Shown: piece by piece, positions 11,442 to 23,390 of the stretch
Layout: the number at the start of each line of letters is the position of its first letter
Numbering within the stretch: position 1 is the stretch's first letter
Source of the DNA: Bactericera cockerelli
Taxonomy: Eukaryota; Arthropoda; Insecta; Hemiptera; Triozidae
Direction of reading: 5' to 3'
Length of the DNA stretch: 64,000 nt
Assembly: GCA_024516035.1 (NCBI GenBank)
Contig: CM044964.1
Coordinates: forward strand, 20,218,931-20,282,930
Notes under the pieces: model-generated
What the model was told of the DNA's origin: nothing
The model's input: only the letters and a program-made list of their open reading frames with translations
Database searches by the model: none
Translations under genes and position numbers: made by a program

Positions 11442-11674
11442 CCAGCGTCGATGGCGCGTTGAATGCACCGATTCTCGTTGGATCACCGAAGTTAAGCAAC
11501 GTCCAGCGAGGTGAAGACTTCGTGATGCTGGCATTCCGGCCCAACCCAGGCTGGGTGAGGTTAATGTGGGTAGCAGGTTTGTGAGTTTCCTGCGAATGGA
11601 GGGTAACACCCCCGTCGTGATATGACCATGCAGTTGAAAGCGACGTTAAACCCAAAAAAAAAAAAAAAAAAAAA
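11442..11674 (+). mobile_element. SINE-5S in the 3' UTR, with target-site duplication
   Basis: Starts gccagcgtcgatggcgcgtt, carries the 5S-like internal promoter part (accgaagttaagcaacgtcc), then the shared body and poly-A. It is flanked by gactcctgagagtg (11428-11441) and gactcgtgagagtg (11675-11688), a 14-bp target duplication with one mismatch. The 5S C-box (ggatgggtgacc), present in the longer copies, is deleted here. Confidence 0.92.
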
Positions 11675-12019
11675 GACTCGTGAGAGTGATGAGGTGACTC
11701 GGGAGTACTAACTGACTTGTCTATCTTTTCTTAGGTTTTTATACGTGTGTTTATCGATGGTACATTCCACATTCCTTGATAGACTTGCTCCTATGATCTG
11801 ATTTATCTATTATCGGATCATATGATTTATCTTCAGATTAAGTGGTTCATGTACCATGCTTTGGCAAGGTGTCTGCTATCTTCCATAGTCTTTATTTGAA
11901 GCGTATGGAATTTCTTATACTGATGTCATTCGCAGAGGGCTGTGTTACTGTCCCTATGACAATATATGTACAAATAAATGGTGGGGTAACTTGGTGAAAA
12001 TGGAGGAGTAATAAAGAAA

Positions 12020-12490
12020 ATGACTTCGAGAGTTTCTTTGAGCGAGAAACTCAATAAACTGTCAATACGATTTAGTCGGGTTGCTATGCCAAGTAAACTG
12101 CCAGTGAAGAAATGAAGGCGTAATATACAAATAAACGAAGGGAAAACTTGGTAAAAATGAAAGGGTAATAAAGAAAATGTAATAATGTAAGGTAATAAAG
12201 AAATCTTTTTTTAAGAAATTGAATAAACAGTCAATACCAAGAGTTAAAGTAAAGGATTTAGGCGGGATGCTATGTCGAGTTCATTGCCGATGAAGGCATG
12301 AAGGGGTTACATGGTGGAAATTAATGGATAACAAAGTCAAATTTTAAAGTAAATAGCTATGAGATTTTTCCTCAAGAGACAAGCTCAGTGGTTATCAATA
12401 CGAAAAGTCAACCCGATGTTTCTAAGACGAGTCAATTTTTTTATTAGAAATAAAATATGAAGGGGTAATTTGGTGCAAATGAAAGAGTAA
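12020..12490 (+). pseudogene. Decayed tandem copies of the terminal exon and 3' UTR
   Basis: Three successive segments resemble 11285-11400. Copy 2 (about 12020-12125) keeps the last 14 codons and the stop with a single Arg-to-Lys change (FSRVAMPSKLPVKK). Copy 3 (about 12200-12310) has substitutions. Copy 4 (about 12356-12475) keeps cctcaagagacaagctca and aatacgaaaagtcaac. Spacer motifs such as ggtaataaagaaaatg are also shared (11995-12025 and 12165-12180). They are most simply tandem duplications of the gene's 3' end. Copy 2 could still act as an alternative last exon, but there is no direct sign of this. Confidence 0.75.
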
Positions 12491-13555
12491 AGAAATGCAC
12501 ATTAGTCAATTCAAAACAAAATCAGAGTTCAAGAGACTGACTGAAATCAAGTGAACAGAATGAAGGTGTTGGTATACATAATTACAACAGAAGTGACCTT
12601 ATTAACTGACAAAGGCATCACTAACTGTCGCGAAGGTGTGACATAGTACAATGAAGTATTTTTCAGGTAAAACTCTAAGATGAATTTATTTTAATATATT
12701 TACTAGTCATGTCAAGTATTTTTATTATTTAAATAAATAAAACTAGGACTTTTTAATAGTATTAAATTCGGGAAGTTCCTGCAACATATTCAATGTAAGC
12801 ATTTTAATAACCTATTTATAAGAAAAGAAGTTCCTGAAATCGCGAATTTCCTGCAACATATACAATGTAAACATTTTAATAACCCATTTACAAGAAATTC
12901 TCATTTCAATAGGTTCATTCATTCTTCCCCTGAATCGAAAGGAATTCTTTCCATCTATGCGTGCTGGAAATTCAGAGGAAATAATTCAACTAGAAAAACT
13001 ATCAACTCGGAAAAATGCACCGGATGCAATACTTTCTATAGAATTATTACTGTAGAATGTAGAAAGTAAATTGAAATACCTGAGAAGTAGGTTCCAATCC
13101 ATTTCGAAAGTAAAAGAAAAGTTGCGATACTTTCTATACCTGAGAAATACATAGTTACATGCCTACATATACATATGTATATATCGGGAAAAAACGAGGA
13201 AAAAACTGATGACTTCAAACGTACAGAAAACTGATAAAACGCCGTAATGCTCGACATTGTGTAATATTTATCAAATGAAGCGAATTTAATGTTCATTTCT
13301 TATTTTTATCATCTCTATTATGGAATTTTTATTGAAAAATATTGGAAATGGGTTTCTTGTCTCCTCGTTTTAGTTCATCATTTTCTTCTCTCCCTACAGA
13401 CTGTATAAGAAAGGTACCTATTCACTTTGTATCCTGAAGGTCAGTAGTTCGAGTCTATTAGTACGGAAATATATACAGTACAATACTTGTTTATCGTGCA
13501 ATAATGAAGGTACAAAAGAATAAGACCAAAGTTATTAATGTGAGTTTGTGATCAT
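12491..13555. other. Intergenic DNA with a short direct duplication
   Basis: A unit with gttcctgcaacatattcaat and acattttaataacc is repeated (about 12774-12840 and 12846-12897). No gene recognised in the rest. Confidence 0.6.
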
Positions 13556-13640
13556 ATAATAATAAGGGTTAGGTGGTAGAAAAGGCTTCAAGCATTAACC
13601 TGGCCTGGTGCTTACCTTCCACTAAAGAGTATTTTTTTAT
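13556..13640 (+). mobile_element. SINE-C tail fragment
   Basis: gggttaggtggtagaaaagg, cattaacctggcctggtg and accttccactaaagagt match the 3' part of SINE-C. Confidence 0.75.
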
Positions 13641-13799
13641 ATACTCGATTCCCATTGCTCTCACAATTAAATGAGTTTCATGAATGTGACATCACGAATG
13701 TGATTAGCATAAATATGCTCAACCTCAAAGTAGGCCAGTACGATATCCTATTAATTTTCTGATATGTACTGATATATGCACCGAAGACCTAGGGGCTCT

Positions 13800-14225
13800 G
13801 CAGGGAAGACAGCAAAAGCACAGATGGGATAACCCTTGTTCCATGGACCAAAGGACAATCAATGGTTTGGGACGCGGCCTGCGTAGCTACTATGTGTACT
13901 TCATACCTACAGAAGACTAGCGAGTCAGCAGATGCTGCAGCAGAACTGGCAGCTCGAAAGAAAATCGCTACCTATTGTACCATTATAACAACAAAATCAC
14001 ACATTCAAGCCTTTTGCTGTAGAAACCGTTGGTCCGTGGTGCAAGACAACAAACAGTACTATGGATGAGATTGGGAAAAAGCTTATGACACTGTCTGGAG
14101 ACAAGAATTCGTACTTTTATCTGAAACAATGAATTTCCATTGCAATTCAAAGAGGGAATGCGGCAAGTATCTTGGGCACCTTGCCGGTTGGTGAAGAACT
14201 GGAAGGAGCGTTTGATTTTTTAAAA
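13800..14225 (+). pseudogene. Decayed retroelement protein fragment (region found after RT in invertebrate elements)
   Basis: With frameshifts, the plus strand reads DGITLVPWTKGQSMVWDAAC, then SESADAAAELAARKKIATY, then a decayed middle, then (other frame, one stop) ISIAIQRGNAASILGTLP. From memory, this order (TLVPW..G..WDATC, then A..AE..K..KY, then R(I/L)S(I/L)AIQRGNAASILG) is common at the end of reverse-transcriptase proteins in invertebrate retroelements. The stop after QYYG at 14068 and the shifts show it is dead. No RT catalytic motif remains. The identification rests on pattern memory; I cannot name the clade. Confidence 0.6.
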
Positions 14226-14530
14226 AGATGAGTGTTTAACAGGCTTTTTTATTTCGTAGCCATGAAACAGGAACTACTGTAGACTCTTGTGGTCTGTGTT
14301 GTAGCCTGCCCATCCCGTGGTATGCCTCATCTCTGATGGGCGAGAACTGACAGAATACTTCCAATTTAGGTGCTGGGTCAACACGAGTGCACCGGAAGGT
14401 AACCCTTACAAACAACTGTAATCAAATTTTTAATACAACTTTTTTTCGGCCGGTGTGGGGGTTCGAACCTAGTACCTTCCGTATGGCAAGCGAATGCTTA
14501 ACCACTGAGCTATTGGTGCGCTCATTAGAT
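14225..14530 (-). mobile_element. SINE-E copy with tRNA-like head
   Basis: The minus strand starts with a tRNA-like head (agcgcaccaatagctcagtg, then a B-box-like aggttcgaac), then ttgtttgtaagggttacctt, gacccagcacctaaattgga, aggctacaacacagaccaca and catggctacgaaat. Related copies: 38000-38200, 57310-57505, 61680-61895. Confidence 0.85.
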
Positions 14531-16335
14531 CGAATTGAAATATATTATATTTTAGCACTTTATTTGGGTTAAATTTATTTTCTAAAATTAATGGTCATCC
14601 ATTTCTAATGTCAAATAAAGTCTGATTTCACATAACATTTGGTAACTACGTGTCCGCCATTATAATGTAGCAAGGTTAGCTAAAATACCAAGTGCTGAAA
14701 AAGTTCAAAAATTAAAGCGTGGCGCACACTTTTCTGCAAACGTACCATTGCCATAAATCAACCAAAAATTCGCTAGCAGTATCCAAAGTATTTCACAACT
14801 TTCCTCTAGAGAGAAAGAGAGTTTAAAAAGAGTCGAAAAAAGAGTTTTCTAAGCACGAAAGTATTTTTCCGAAATGAATTACTTCCCGCGTACTTATCTT
14901 AATTATGATCTTTTTCTTAAAAGAAGCCGTTTCTTTGCTTTCATTTTGGAAGTGGTTTGTTGTCGTTGTGAGAGTTTCAACAATAACACACTTCGTTTGA
15001 TCTGTGTCAATATATGTTTTTTTTAAAAAACAAACTCAGCATGATAAAACCACAGCAGTTAAAGTTTCATGTTTCCTAATTTCTCAATTTAATAATCTTA
15101 AAAAGATAACGGAAACTTCAAATACTATGACGATGTAATTAAATCAGATGGTTACCAAGTTGAAGAGGTTTCTAGACTGAAAAAGGCGGGGTTTAATTAA
15201 TACTCGCGGTTGTTTCTACTAAAAACAAATCCACAACATGGTAAACATTGTCTAAGTTTGCAAGAAAGGAAGAGTTCATTATTTAAGAAACGGGAGAGTT
15301 GAGGGTAGAGAAGGAAAATAATAATATCATCGCCTCATTTTTATTACCTAACTAACACTAATAAGTACCATTATTCCAGCAATAGTGCCAAGGCAAATTC
15401 TTAAGTAGTTAAAATCACTATGCAAAGGGAGTTGATTCTGCCTTTGTTCATATAAAAAAAAACAACTTTCACTGTTTTCTCATACGTGTATAATCTATAA
15501 CGAATGCGAGCTTTCCGTTTAAAAAAAAAGAATATTTTTCTGGCGTTAAAAATATCTCTTTACAGACCTGTAAAGACGAATAAATAAATTATGTAAAACG
15601 AATCATCCTCGAAAGTTTTCTAGAAAGTAAGAGGGAAAAAATGAAACGAAATGAGAAACAGGTGAAGCGGAAGAATAAATAATAATAAGGGCGCAGGGTG
15701 GAACCTTGCGGGATTCCTCAGGTGTTCTCGCTAAAATTATTACAGCGCTGCTTCAACGAGAAATTATGAGGGCCTACCCGGGTGGGGTGGGGTGAGGTGA
15801 GGCAGCAGAGGACGGACTGAAATATTAGCAAGATTTATGCGAATATAAAAACAAGTCAGTCAAAAGCGTTTTGTACGTCCATGTCTAACAGAAACTCTTA
15901 GGCGTTCACGCTTTATTTATTGAATTCTCACAATTTTGTTGGTCTATTGTAGGGTGTAAAAAAATTGTTTAGAACCTGGGAAATATGGATAGAGAAAACC
16001 TTATTCTTACTGCCCACCAATATTTTTCAAGAGTATTTAGTTTAGCAGAATGAAAGCTGACAAAAAATCTTTGCTTTGATGAAGTTTTGGTGGGTTGAGC
16101 TAGTCATAATAAATTAAGTTTTATTGATTGTACTTAATGCCTGAATTAAGTTGCTCTAGTATGAAGTAAATTTATAATTGTAGAGCTTCGTTTATCAGTT
16201 TGAAACAGGGTAACAAATCTCTGACAAGGTAGCTCTAATCGACCGAGTGCTGTTGGTATGTTTATCAATGACATTTTAATGAACTAAATTGAAGTTATTG
16301 GATTGATTAATGATTATATATGTTATATTTTTAAA
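14531..16335. other. Unassigned DNA with a diverged SINE-B remnant
   Basis: 15325-15430 looks like an old antisense SINE-B (atcgcctcatttttatta, ccattattccagcaatag). The rest (14531-15320, 15430-16335) is AT-rich, with no convincing gene or repeat. A GC-richer patch lies at 15685-15810. Confidence 0.4.
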
Positions 16336-16472
16336 CTAACCTCAGTAGCTTGATTGATAAGGCAGCGGACTTGTAACTTGGAGGTCGGTGGTTCAAGGCC
16401 CGGTTTCAGCGTAAATTTAGTAAAGCGAGTTAGAGTAATCGTGATATCACGAAATTGATTAACACAAATATG
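16336..16472 (+). mobile_element. SINE-A copy
   Basis: ctaacctcagtagcttgatt, gcagcggacttgtaacttgg, then gtggttcaaggcccggtttc (B box) and the conserved tail gtgatatcacgaaattgatt, aacacaaatatgataac. Confidence 0.88.
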
Positions 16473-16521
16473 ATAACATTTTTTTATAATTTTTTATTGT
16501 ATCAAGTATTATTAACATATT

Positions 16522-16700
16522 TTAGTATTGGTAGTTAAGTGATTAAGACGGTAGTCTAGTAATCCTGGTAGCGTAGGGATTCGTTGGTTTGAATCCCACC
16601 CAATGCACGAAATTTTCCTCATTAGTATAATTATGACCACATAATTATAAGACTCTGAGCGTTAGGTCCTGGTTACCTTCCACTAAATATTATTATTACT
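16522..16700 (+). mobile_element. SINE-C, near full length
   Basis: Head tattggtagttaagtgatta, agtctagtaatcctggtagc, B-box-like ggtttgaatcccacccaatg, linker accacataattataagactc and tail tggttaccttccactaaa. Confidence 0.82.
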
Positions 16701-18049
16701 ATAGTGTGAAATTATGGACTCAAGTATGGGCAGTCGTTTCGAGTTTAATTACCGTGTTCCAACGTTCCATGTATGAGCAGAAAGTAATTTTCCCCATGGG
16801 AAAAAAGTCTCGTCATCAATCAAGTAGAAAACTAATTTAAACAATCAATTTCAGTTTTATTTATAGCCTTGTGTTAGTGGAATGGTGGTGGTTGGTGGGT
16901 CAAAAATTACTCCCTTTCCCAGCTTGGACAATAATAATAAATTTATGCTAGAAAAAAAAAGGAATCGTATCTCGTGATCAAAATCGAATAATGCTGCTCG
17001 GGAAAAGAGTGTACTGAATTGGTCCATGTGCTGTTTTTTCATTTATTTTTTATTAATTTTATCAATTCAATCACGTGTTTCCGAATGCAAGGGTAGGAAT
17101 AGAGAAAAATTAAAGTTGAGGTTGTTCACAGTGATTTGGACAGAAATTCAGAAAAAAATGTAGGTAATGTGTATAACAATGTTTTATTAAATTAATTTGT
17201 AATTTGATTTAACAGATACTAAATTTGAATGGGAATATAAATTATAATTTGTGACTGAAAAGTACATTTCAGCCATGAAAATATTACATTATTTTAAAAT
17301 AAAAAAACGCTACATTGCAATAATTTTTATACCAGTACATTGTATGTCTAGTCCTCCGTGTCCCCTTTTCCTTGCTATCAAACAATATTTATATATTTAG
17401 AATGTCTCTGTTTTATAAATAATAGTATGTATAAAGAAACCCATTAAAATATTAATAAATAACAACTTTGTCTACAATGGGGGCATAAAAAAAAGAAAGA
17501 TATACCAGCAAACTTTATCATAGAAAAGAACCTCTAGAGAGATACAGTTTTATTGTAAAATTTGAAGGTTGCTTGGAAACAGCATATCAGTCAATACATA
17601 AAGAGTACATCTTTTTTTTTGTCTATAGAACTATCTTTATCATTCAGAGAGAATGATACAGATATTTCTAGAACACCGAGGAACTTTTCATTTACAAATT
17701 CAATTTGATTTTTTATCATTTTTACATTATTTTATCTTTTCTCGAGAATTCCAGTGTTCGCGTCGTTATTTGCAAAAATAAAGCAATTTTATTAAATAGT
17801 AAGACACAATTTAATAGAATCTGAAGGGAGAAAGTTAAACAAGGAAATAAATATAAGGAAATCAGAAAATGCAAGAATAAATTCAATGAAATAGAAAGGT
17901 AAGTATTGACAGCGGAAATTGTTGAGATCGTCACAGAATTTCTACTACCATAACTTTGTATGTATTACCATAGAATATTTTCTATTACCATAACTTTTCA
18001 GGAACTTTTGGAATATCTTTTGCTGCATGATGAGTAGTTCATTTCTATT
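16701..18049. other. AT-rich intergenic DNA, nothing recognised
   Basis: Only low-complexity A/T stretches and small random frames. Confidence 0.45.
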
Positions 18050-18125
18050 TTTTATTATTATTATTCAACACGTTATTAGATATAAAAAGACATATACATA
18101 TATTATGTCCTAACTAAACGGCGCG
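18050..18125 (-). mobile_element. LINE-tail family 2 fragment
   Basis: (TTA)n, then aacacgttattagatataaa and tatgtcctaactaaa. The minus-strand reading is a retroelement 3' end like those at 28545, 36057 and 60470. Confidence 0.6.
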
Positions 18126-18680
18126 GCGGGGTTATTCAGTCAGCAAATAAGATTAATTTCGTATTTTAGTCTCATTTGAAATTAGTCTCTAAGTACACAT
18201 TAGGTTTGTTGATTTACGTATTTTCTTTCAATTTTTTTTTATTGTACGATTACTATACAGGGTTTCCCGAGATATTTAAATGTAATGATATTCAAACGAG
18301 GGACATAATCTATTCAAGAATCATTTGTATTGCTTTAATCATTGGCATAGGGGACATTTAATGATGACCTTGAAAAGTTTCTCGGATGACCCCTTAAAGT
18401 AATTACAAGGTCAACATTGGAATTTTAAATAGCACTAAATTTTTCACATCTACATAAAATTTCAAGTTCAAAATTCTTACTGTTTGTTCTGACACGCCTG
18501 GATGTGCACTGTGCATGGTACAAAATTCTATACATACCTTTCGGTAAAAGAAAATGAGAGAGTAATGAAAAAGTTAGGTTAGGAAATTAAGAGCATAGAA
18601 AAAAGTGATAGCATCTTTACGATTGAGACTGTTGAATATTTGACACGCAGAAGTTAGAAAATTAGAGATGTACGAGAGAG
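18126..18680. other. Unassigned spacer
   Basis: A plus-strand 61-codon frame at 18176-18361 is hydrophobic and has no context. Nothing supported. Confidence 0.4.
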
Positions 18681-18689
18681 AATGAGATA

Positions 18690-19370
18690 AATAAGACTGA
18701 AACCGAGAGAGAATGTGACAAATAAGACTGAAACCGAGAGAGAATGGGACAAATAAGACTGAAACCGAGAGAGAATGGGACAAATAAGACTGAAACCGAG
18801 AGAGAATGGGACAAATAAGACTGAAACCGAGAGAGAATGTGACAAATAAGACTGAAACCGAGAGAGAATGGGACAAATAAGACTGAAACCGAGAGAGAAT
18901 GTGACAAATAAGACTGAAACCGAGAGAGAATGGGACAAATAAGACTGAAACCGAGAGGGAATGGGACAAATAAGACTGAAACCGAGAGGGAATGGGACAA
19001 ATAAGACTGAAACCGAGAGGGAATGGGACAAATAAGACTGAAACCGAGAGGGAATGGGACAAATAAGACTGAAACCGAGAGGGAATGGGACAAATAAGAC
19101 TGAAACCGAGGAGAATGTGACAAATAAGACTGAAACGGAGGGAATGTGACAAATAAGACTGAAACCGAGAGGGAATGGGACAAATAAGACTGAAACCGAG
19201 AGGAGAATGGGACAAATAAGACTGAAACCGAGAGAGAATGGGACAAATAAGACTGAAACCGAGAGAGAATGAGATAAATAAGACTGAAACCGAGAGGAGA
19301 ATGAGATAAATAAGACTGAAACCGAGAGAGAATGAGATAAATAAGACTGAAACCAAGAGAGAAAAGAATA
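18690..19370. repeat. 31-bp minisatellite, about 22 copies
   Basis: The unit is gacaaataagactgaaaccg plus a gagagagaatgg-type spacer, period 31 bp. Variants include gagaga/gaggga and gaatgggac/gaatgtgac/gaatgagat. Because 31 is not a multiple of three and the minus strand of the unit has no stop, all three minus frames are open (up to 268 codons) and translate to the same 31-residue repeat. This is an artefact, not a gene. Confidence 0.95.
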
Positions 19371-19384
19371 TAACTAACACTCAT

Positions 19385-19545
19385 TAGTGGGAAAGTAACC
19401 ACCAGGCGAGGTTAATGCTGAAAGCATATTCTACACACTAACCCTCAGAGTCTTATTATTAAATTGATAACAAACTCAAATTAACGAGGAAAAATTCATG
19501 CATCTTAATGGCATTCAAACAACGGGATCCCTACGGTAACCTGAT
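19385..19545 (-). mobile_element. SINE-C copy
   Basis: gtaaccaccaggcgaggtta, ctcagagtcttattatta, acgaggaaaaattcatgc and gggatccctacggtaacc are the reverse complement of SINE-C. It abuts the minisatellite. Confidence 0.8.
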
Positions 19546-19564
19546 TACAATATGCGTAAACACT

Positions 19565-19615
19565 TGACTAACAGGAATAGATAAAATTAAGAGATAGAGA
19601 GGAGAGAGGGAAGAT

Positions 19616-19657
<42 letters not shown>

Positions 19658-20184
19658 GAAAGGAAGACAGGAAGGAATGACAGGAAGCGAGAGTGAAAGG
19701 AGAGAGAAGAGAGAGAGAGAGAGGATTGACATAAACCGTGAGAAAGATATTGAAGAATAGATAAGAAGATGAAGAGAGAGGAAACAAGAAAGATAAAGAC
19801 AGAAGAAAGAGCTCTCTCTTTCTTCGGAGAGGGAGAAATACAAAGAACTAAGAGAGGAAGAAATAAAGAAAAGAATGAGAGTGATGACAAATGGGGAGAC
19901 GATTTATAGGGCGGAAAGAGGGGGAAAGAGAGAGACACGTAGGCGGAGAGAGGGGAAAAGAGAGAGACAGGTAGGCTAAGAGACACAAGAGTGAAGGAAA
20001 GAGAGAGAGTGAGAGAGAGAGAGAGAGTGAGAAAGAAAGAAAGGGAGGACGGGAGAAATAAAGTGGTAGAAAAGAATAGGAGTGATGACAAATGGGAGTG
20101 ATTACACATTTAAATAGGAATCATTAGCGAGGGATGTACTTTAACCTAGAGTGAGACAATACCTCAGAGTGACAAAGAAAATAG

Positions 20185-20231
<47 letters not shown>

Positions 20232-21260
20232 GGGGACAGTAGCTAAGAGTAGGGGAGAGAGAGTAGCTTAGAGTAGGGGGGAGAGAGAGAGTAGCTTAGA
20301 GTAAGGAAGAGAGAGAGAGACAGTAGGTTAGAGTAAGAGAGAGAGAGAGAGAGGGACAGTAGTTTAGAGTAGAAAAGAAACAGAAAGAGAGAGAGTGAGA
20401 AAAGGAGAGAGAGAGAAGGAGAAAGAGAGAAAAGGAGACACAGTAGCTGAGAGTAGGAAGGAAAGAGAGAGAGTGAGAGAAGAGGAAGTGTTACAAAGGA
20501 AATAGCGAAGTGGTAAGAAAATGACAGCCAAAGAAAGACAGGAAGAAAGATAGGAGGTGATTTCTACTTCTGGAGATAATGAGCCTTGAACAAGAGGAGA
20601 AAAAGAATTGTGATGGAGACAATAATGTATCGGAAGAAGAAATAGAGGAAGAGAAGACACCAGAAGGATAACAGCTAATCCCTAGTGAGGTAAAGAGTGT
20701 GTAGAGAAAGTAGAGAGAGAAAATGAAAAAGAGAAGTAGACAAAGAATGTCAGAGAAAGAGAGAGAGAGTAATAAAGAGGAAGAGAGGGAGAGAAAGAAA
20801 GAGAGATCGTGATAAAAATAGAAGGAAAGAAAGAGAAATAGAGAGATAATGGTAAATGACAGAAGAAGGAAAGACATTTTGTAATGGACAGAGAAAATGA
20901 AAAAGAGAAGTAGACAAAGCATGTCAGAGAAAGAGATAAAATAATAAAGAGGAATAGTGAGTGAGAGAGAGAGATAGAGAGAGAGAGAGAAAAAGAGAAT
21001 ACAGAAAGAAAGAGAGATAGTGATAAGAATAGAAGGAAAGAGAGATTATGACAAAAGAAGGAGAGAGATATCGTAGTTGAGAAAGAAAATGAAAAAGAAA
21101 AGTAGACAAATAATGTCAGAGAAAGAGAGAGAATAATAAAGAGGAAGAAAGAGAGAAGAAAAGAGAAAGAAAGAGGGATAGTGATAAGAATAGAAGGAAA
21201 GAGAGATAGAGAGAGAGGGAGAGAGGTAATGACAGAAGAAGGAGAGAGATATTGTAACTG
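19565..21260. repeat. Long GA-rich (purine) tract
   Basis: About 1.7 kb of (GA)n and degenerate GA repeats on the + strand, with sub-blocks repeated locally: agtagcttagagtagg near 20235-20300, and gaaaatgaaaaagagaagta near 20720, 20890 and 21085. Ser/Leu-rich minus-strand frames here are artefacts. Confidence 0.92.
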
Positions 21261-21960
21261 TCATTGTGAATTGAACTGTGAAATCAAATTATTTCTTTCG
21301 CTGGTGATTTATTAAAACTCTATTTTAAAATCCTTTCTCTACCGCCCTATAACTGTCTCATTTCAACATTCATTCATTGTCTCTCTTTAGTGGGGTGAAA
21401 TGTTAGTACGCCTCCTCGTGGTTCACCCTGGGCAACGCATTGACATGCGGCTAAAGTACTGACAATTTTGCCAATGAGACAATCACTGCCATTAGATTTC
21501 CTGATCAAGTTTATTACATAATAATATGTCTTCTCACTTTGAGATGTGTAATGAAACCATACAGTAAATCAGTAAATACCTAAAACCCTCCTTAGTTTTT
21601 CTTCTTTTCTCTCTCTCTCTATTATTTTTTAATTTTTATTTATGGAAAATCTTCGCACCTGTTTCCTGGACATCCTGTAGGACTTCAATTTTGTCAGTCA
21701 GGTCACGTCCCGAATAATCGACAGGACTCTTACTTACCAAACTCAAAGACCAAACTTCCTGAAACAATTTCCGATGTCAAAAAGTTCAGCTGTCATTTCC
21801 GTCCAATTTTTTGGGGAGATTTATTGAAAACGGGGAGTGGTTTAAATGTGATTTGAATAAAGATTCGTATTTTTTTATATAGGAAAAATGAGATTGAAAC
21901 GAGAGTTACTTACTTTACTTTGGGTGTTTAGGTGTGCCATTTTTTTCAAAATAATAATAA
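21261..21960. other. Unassigned spacer
   Basis: Contains ordinary AT-rich DNA and a short (CT)n at 21610-21620. No gene or repeat recognised. Confidence 0.4.
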
Positions 21961-21964
21961 TGCT

Positions 21965-22345
21965 TTTTCTTTGTGTTGTTATGTCACAATTTTAGTGGTA
22001 AGTGCAGAATCATGGGACTTTACCACTTTAATTTACAATATCTTCTATTGTTTTTTGCCTGAGATCATATTTATTATTATTTTATACTTTATTATTAAGG
22101 ACTTATAAACAATCACATATTTACAAATTAATATATACCTTTGGCAATCTCTAACACTCAACCCATGATTTCGCCACTGGTCGCTGCTTCACATCAAAAC
22201 AGCTATACTTATTTTTCCTCACGAGGTATGAGTGGACTCCGAACATCCAAGTAGAGAGCATAAAAAATTGCTGGGGATTGAACCCAGGTCATCATGCGTG
22301 CAATGCTTAGTGCGCTGACTCACTCGGCCACGGTGACTACTTTAT
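21965..22345 (-). mobile_element. SINE-D with an internal LINE tail
   Basis: The reverse complement of SINE-D (ctcacgaggtatgagtggac, gcgtgcaatgcttagtgcgc, cactcggccacggtg) is split near 22067-22158 by sequence resembling LINE-tail family 2 (ttattattaaggact, caatctctaacactcaaccc). The copies at 27080-27290 and 57575-57850 lack this insert. Confidence 0.75.
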
Positions 22346-22349
22346 TTAA

Positions 22350-22495
22350 ATTTTAGTTTAACGCCACGCGTCGGTTTCATTTTCATGGTTATATCACGAA
22401 GGGGGTTTCACTCTCTATTCGCTGGAAACTCACAAACCAGCTACTCAAATTAACCTCAACCAGGCTGAGTGGGGCCAGTATCACGACGAGGTTGA
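22350..22495 (-). mobile_element. SINE-5S body fragment
   Basis: Antisense match to the shared SINE-5S body (tttaacgccacgcgtcggtt, atggttatatcacgaagggg, tcgctggaaactcacaaacc, aacctcaaccaggctgagtg). The 5S head is missing and the copy is diverged. Confidence 0.75.
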
Positions 22496-22689
22496 AAATT
22501 TGATTGAAATCGCAACTTTTATTTTTGAAAATGAGAAAATATAAATTTAAAGTACAAATTTCGATAGTGCGAGCAATATTCATGAGAGTGAGAGGAGTGA
22601 GAAGGAGGATCAGAGGTATTCAGTGTGCAAATGGTGCAGGAATGGGACGAGTAGAGGAATGATGTATTATTATTTAACTTTTGTATATT

Positions 22690-22850
22690 TTTTATAATAA
22701 TAATATCGCCTTATTTATACTGCCCGACTAGGACTATTAAGTCCCATTATTCCAGCAGTAAGCCCAAGACGTATTATTATGTGGTCAAAATCCCAAACGG
22801 GAGGATAACTTGTCATATCCCTTAACCATTGAGCTACCGGGACAGACTGT
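22690..22850 (-). mobile_element. SINE-B copy with head deletion
   Basis: tatcgccttatttatactgc, cccattattccagcagtaag, cgtattattatgtggtcaaa and gagctaccgggaca: the reverse complement of SINE-B with part of the tRNA head missing. Confidence 0.82.
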
Positions 22851-23390
22851 AGTAAAAATATTTAAAGTTAAAAAAATAGAAGAGATACTATAACAGAGAA
22901 AAACTAGTAGTTTAACGTTCATCTACCTGTTATTTTTTTCTGAATAAGGACCCCCCCTCCCCCCACGTTGTCTCAAAATTTCACCCCATAAATCATTGGA
23001 ATAGAATCCTACCCGTCGACACTTCGGAAACTTCCAGATATTTCCAGTCGAGCAGAACAAGAACTTTCCTGGGGGAAAAAAAAACTCAGGTATGCTTCAA
23101 CTTTTTCAACGCGAAACTTTTGAAAATAGAGTCCACCAGAGCGTTTCAACGTATATTATCTTTAGGAAATACCCATTGGCATTTCAAGTATTTCAACAAG
23201 GAAATATTGCCTATCGATTTCTGGGATTTTTCTTCTTCTTTGTTTAGATATTTCCATATTTTTAGGCAAAAACGAAAGGAATGCAAGCACACGATAGTTT
23301 CTATAAGAATTGCAATAAAACATCTTCAAAATATAGATATGAGGTATAAAAGAATAAATAATAAATAATATTTTTAATATATGTATAATA
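22851..23390. other. Unassigned spacer
   Basis: An 82-codon plus frame at 23120-23368 has no recognisable motif. A C-run lies at 22952-22965. Nothing supported. Confidence 0.4.

Noticed and set aside
18690..19370. CRISPR-like array
   Set aside because: Units are contiguous without unique spacers; it is a minisatellite in a eukaryotic setting.
18574..19402. Long hydrophobic repeat protein (268, 246 and 125 codons, minus)
   Set aside because: Created by the stop-free 31-bp minisatellite read in all three frames.
23120..23368. 82-codon plus frame
   Set aside because: No motif, AT-biased composition, no splice context.
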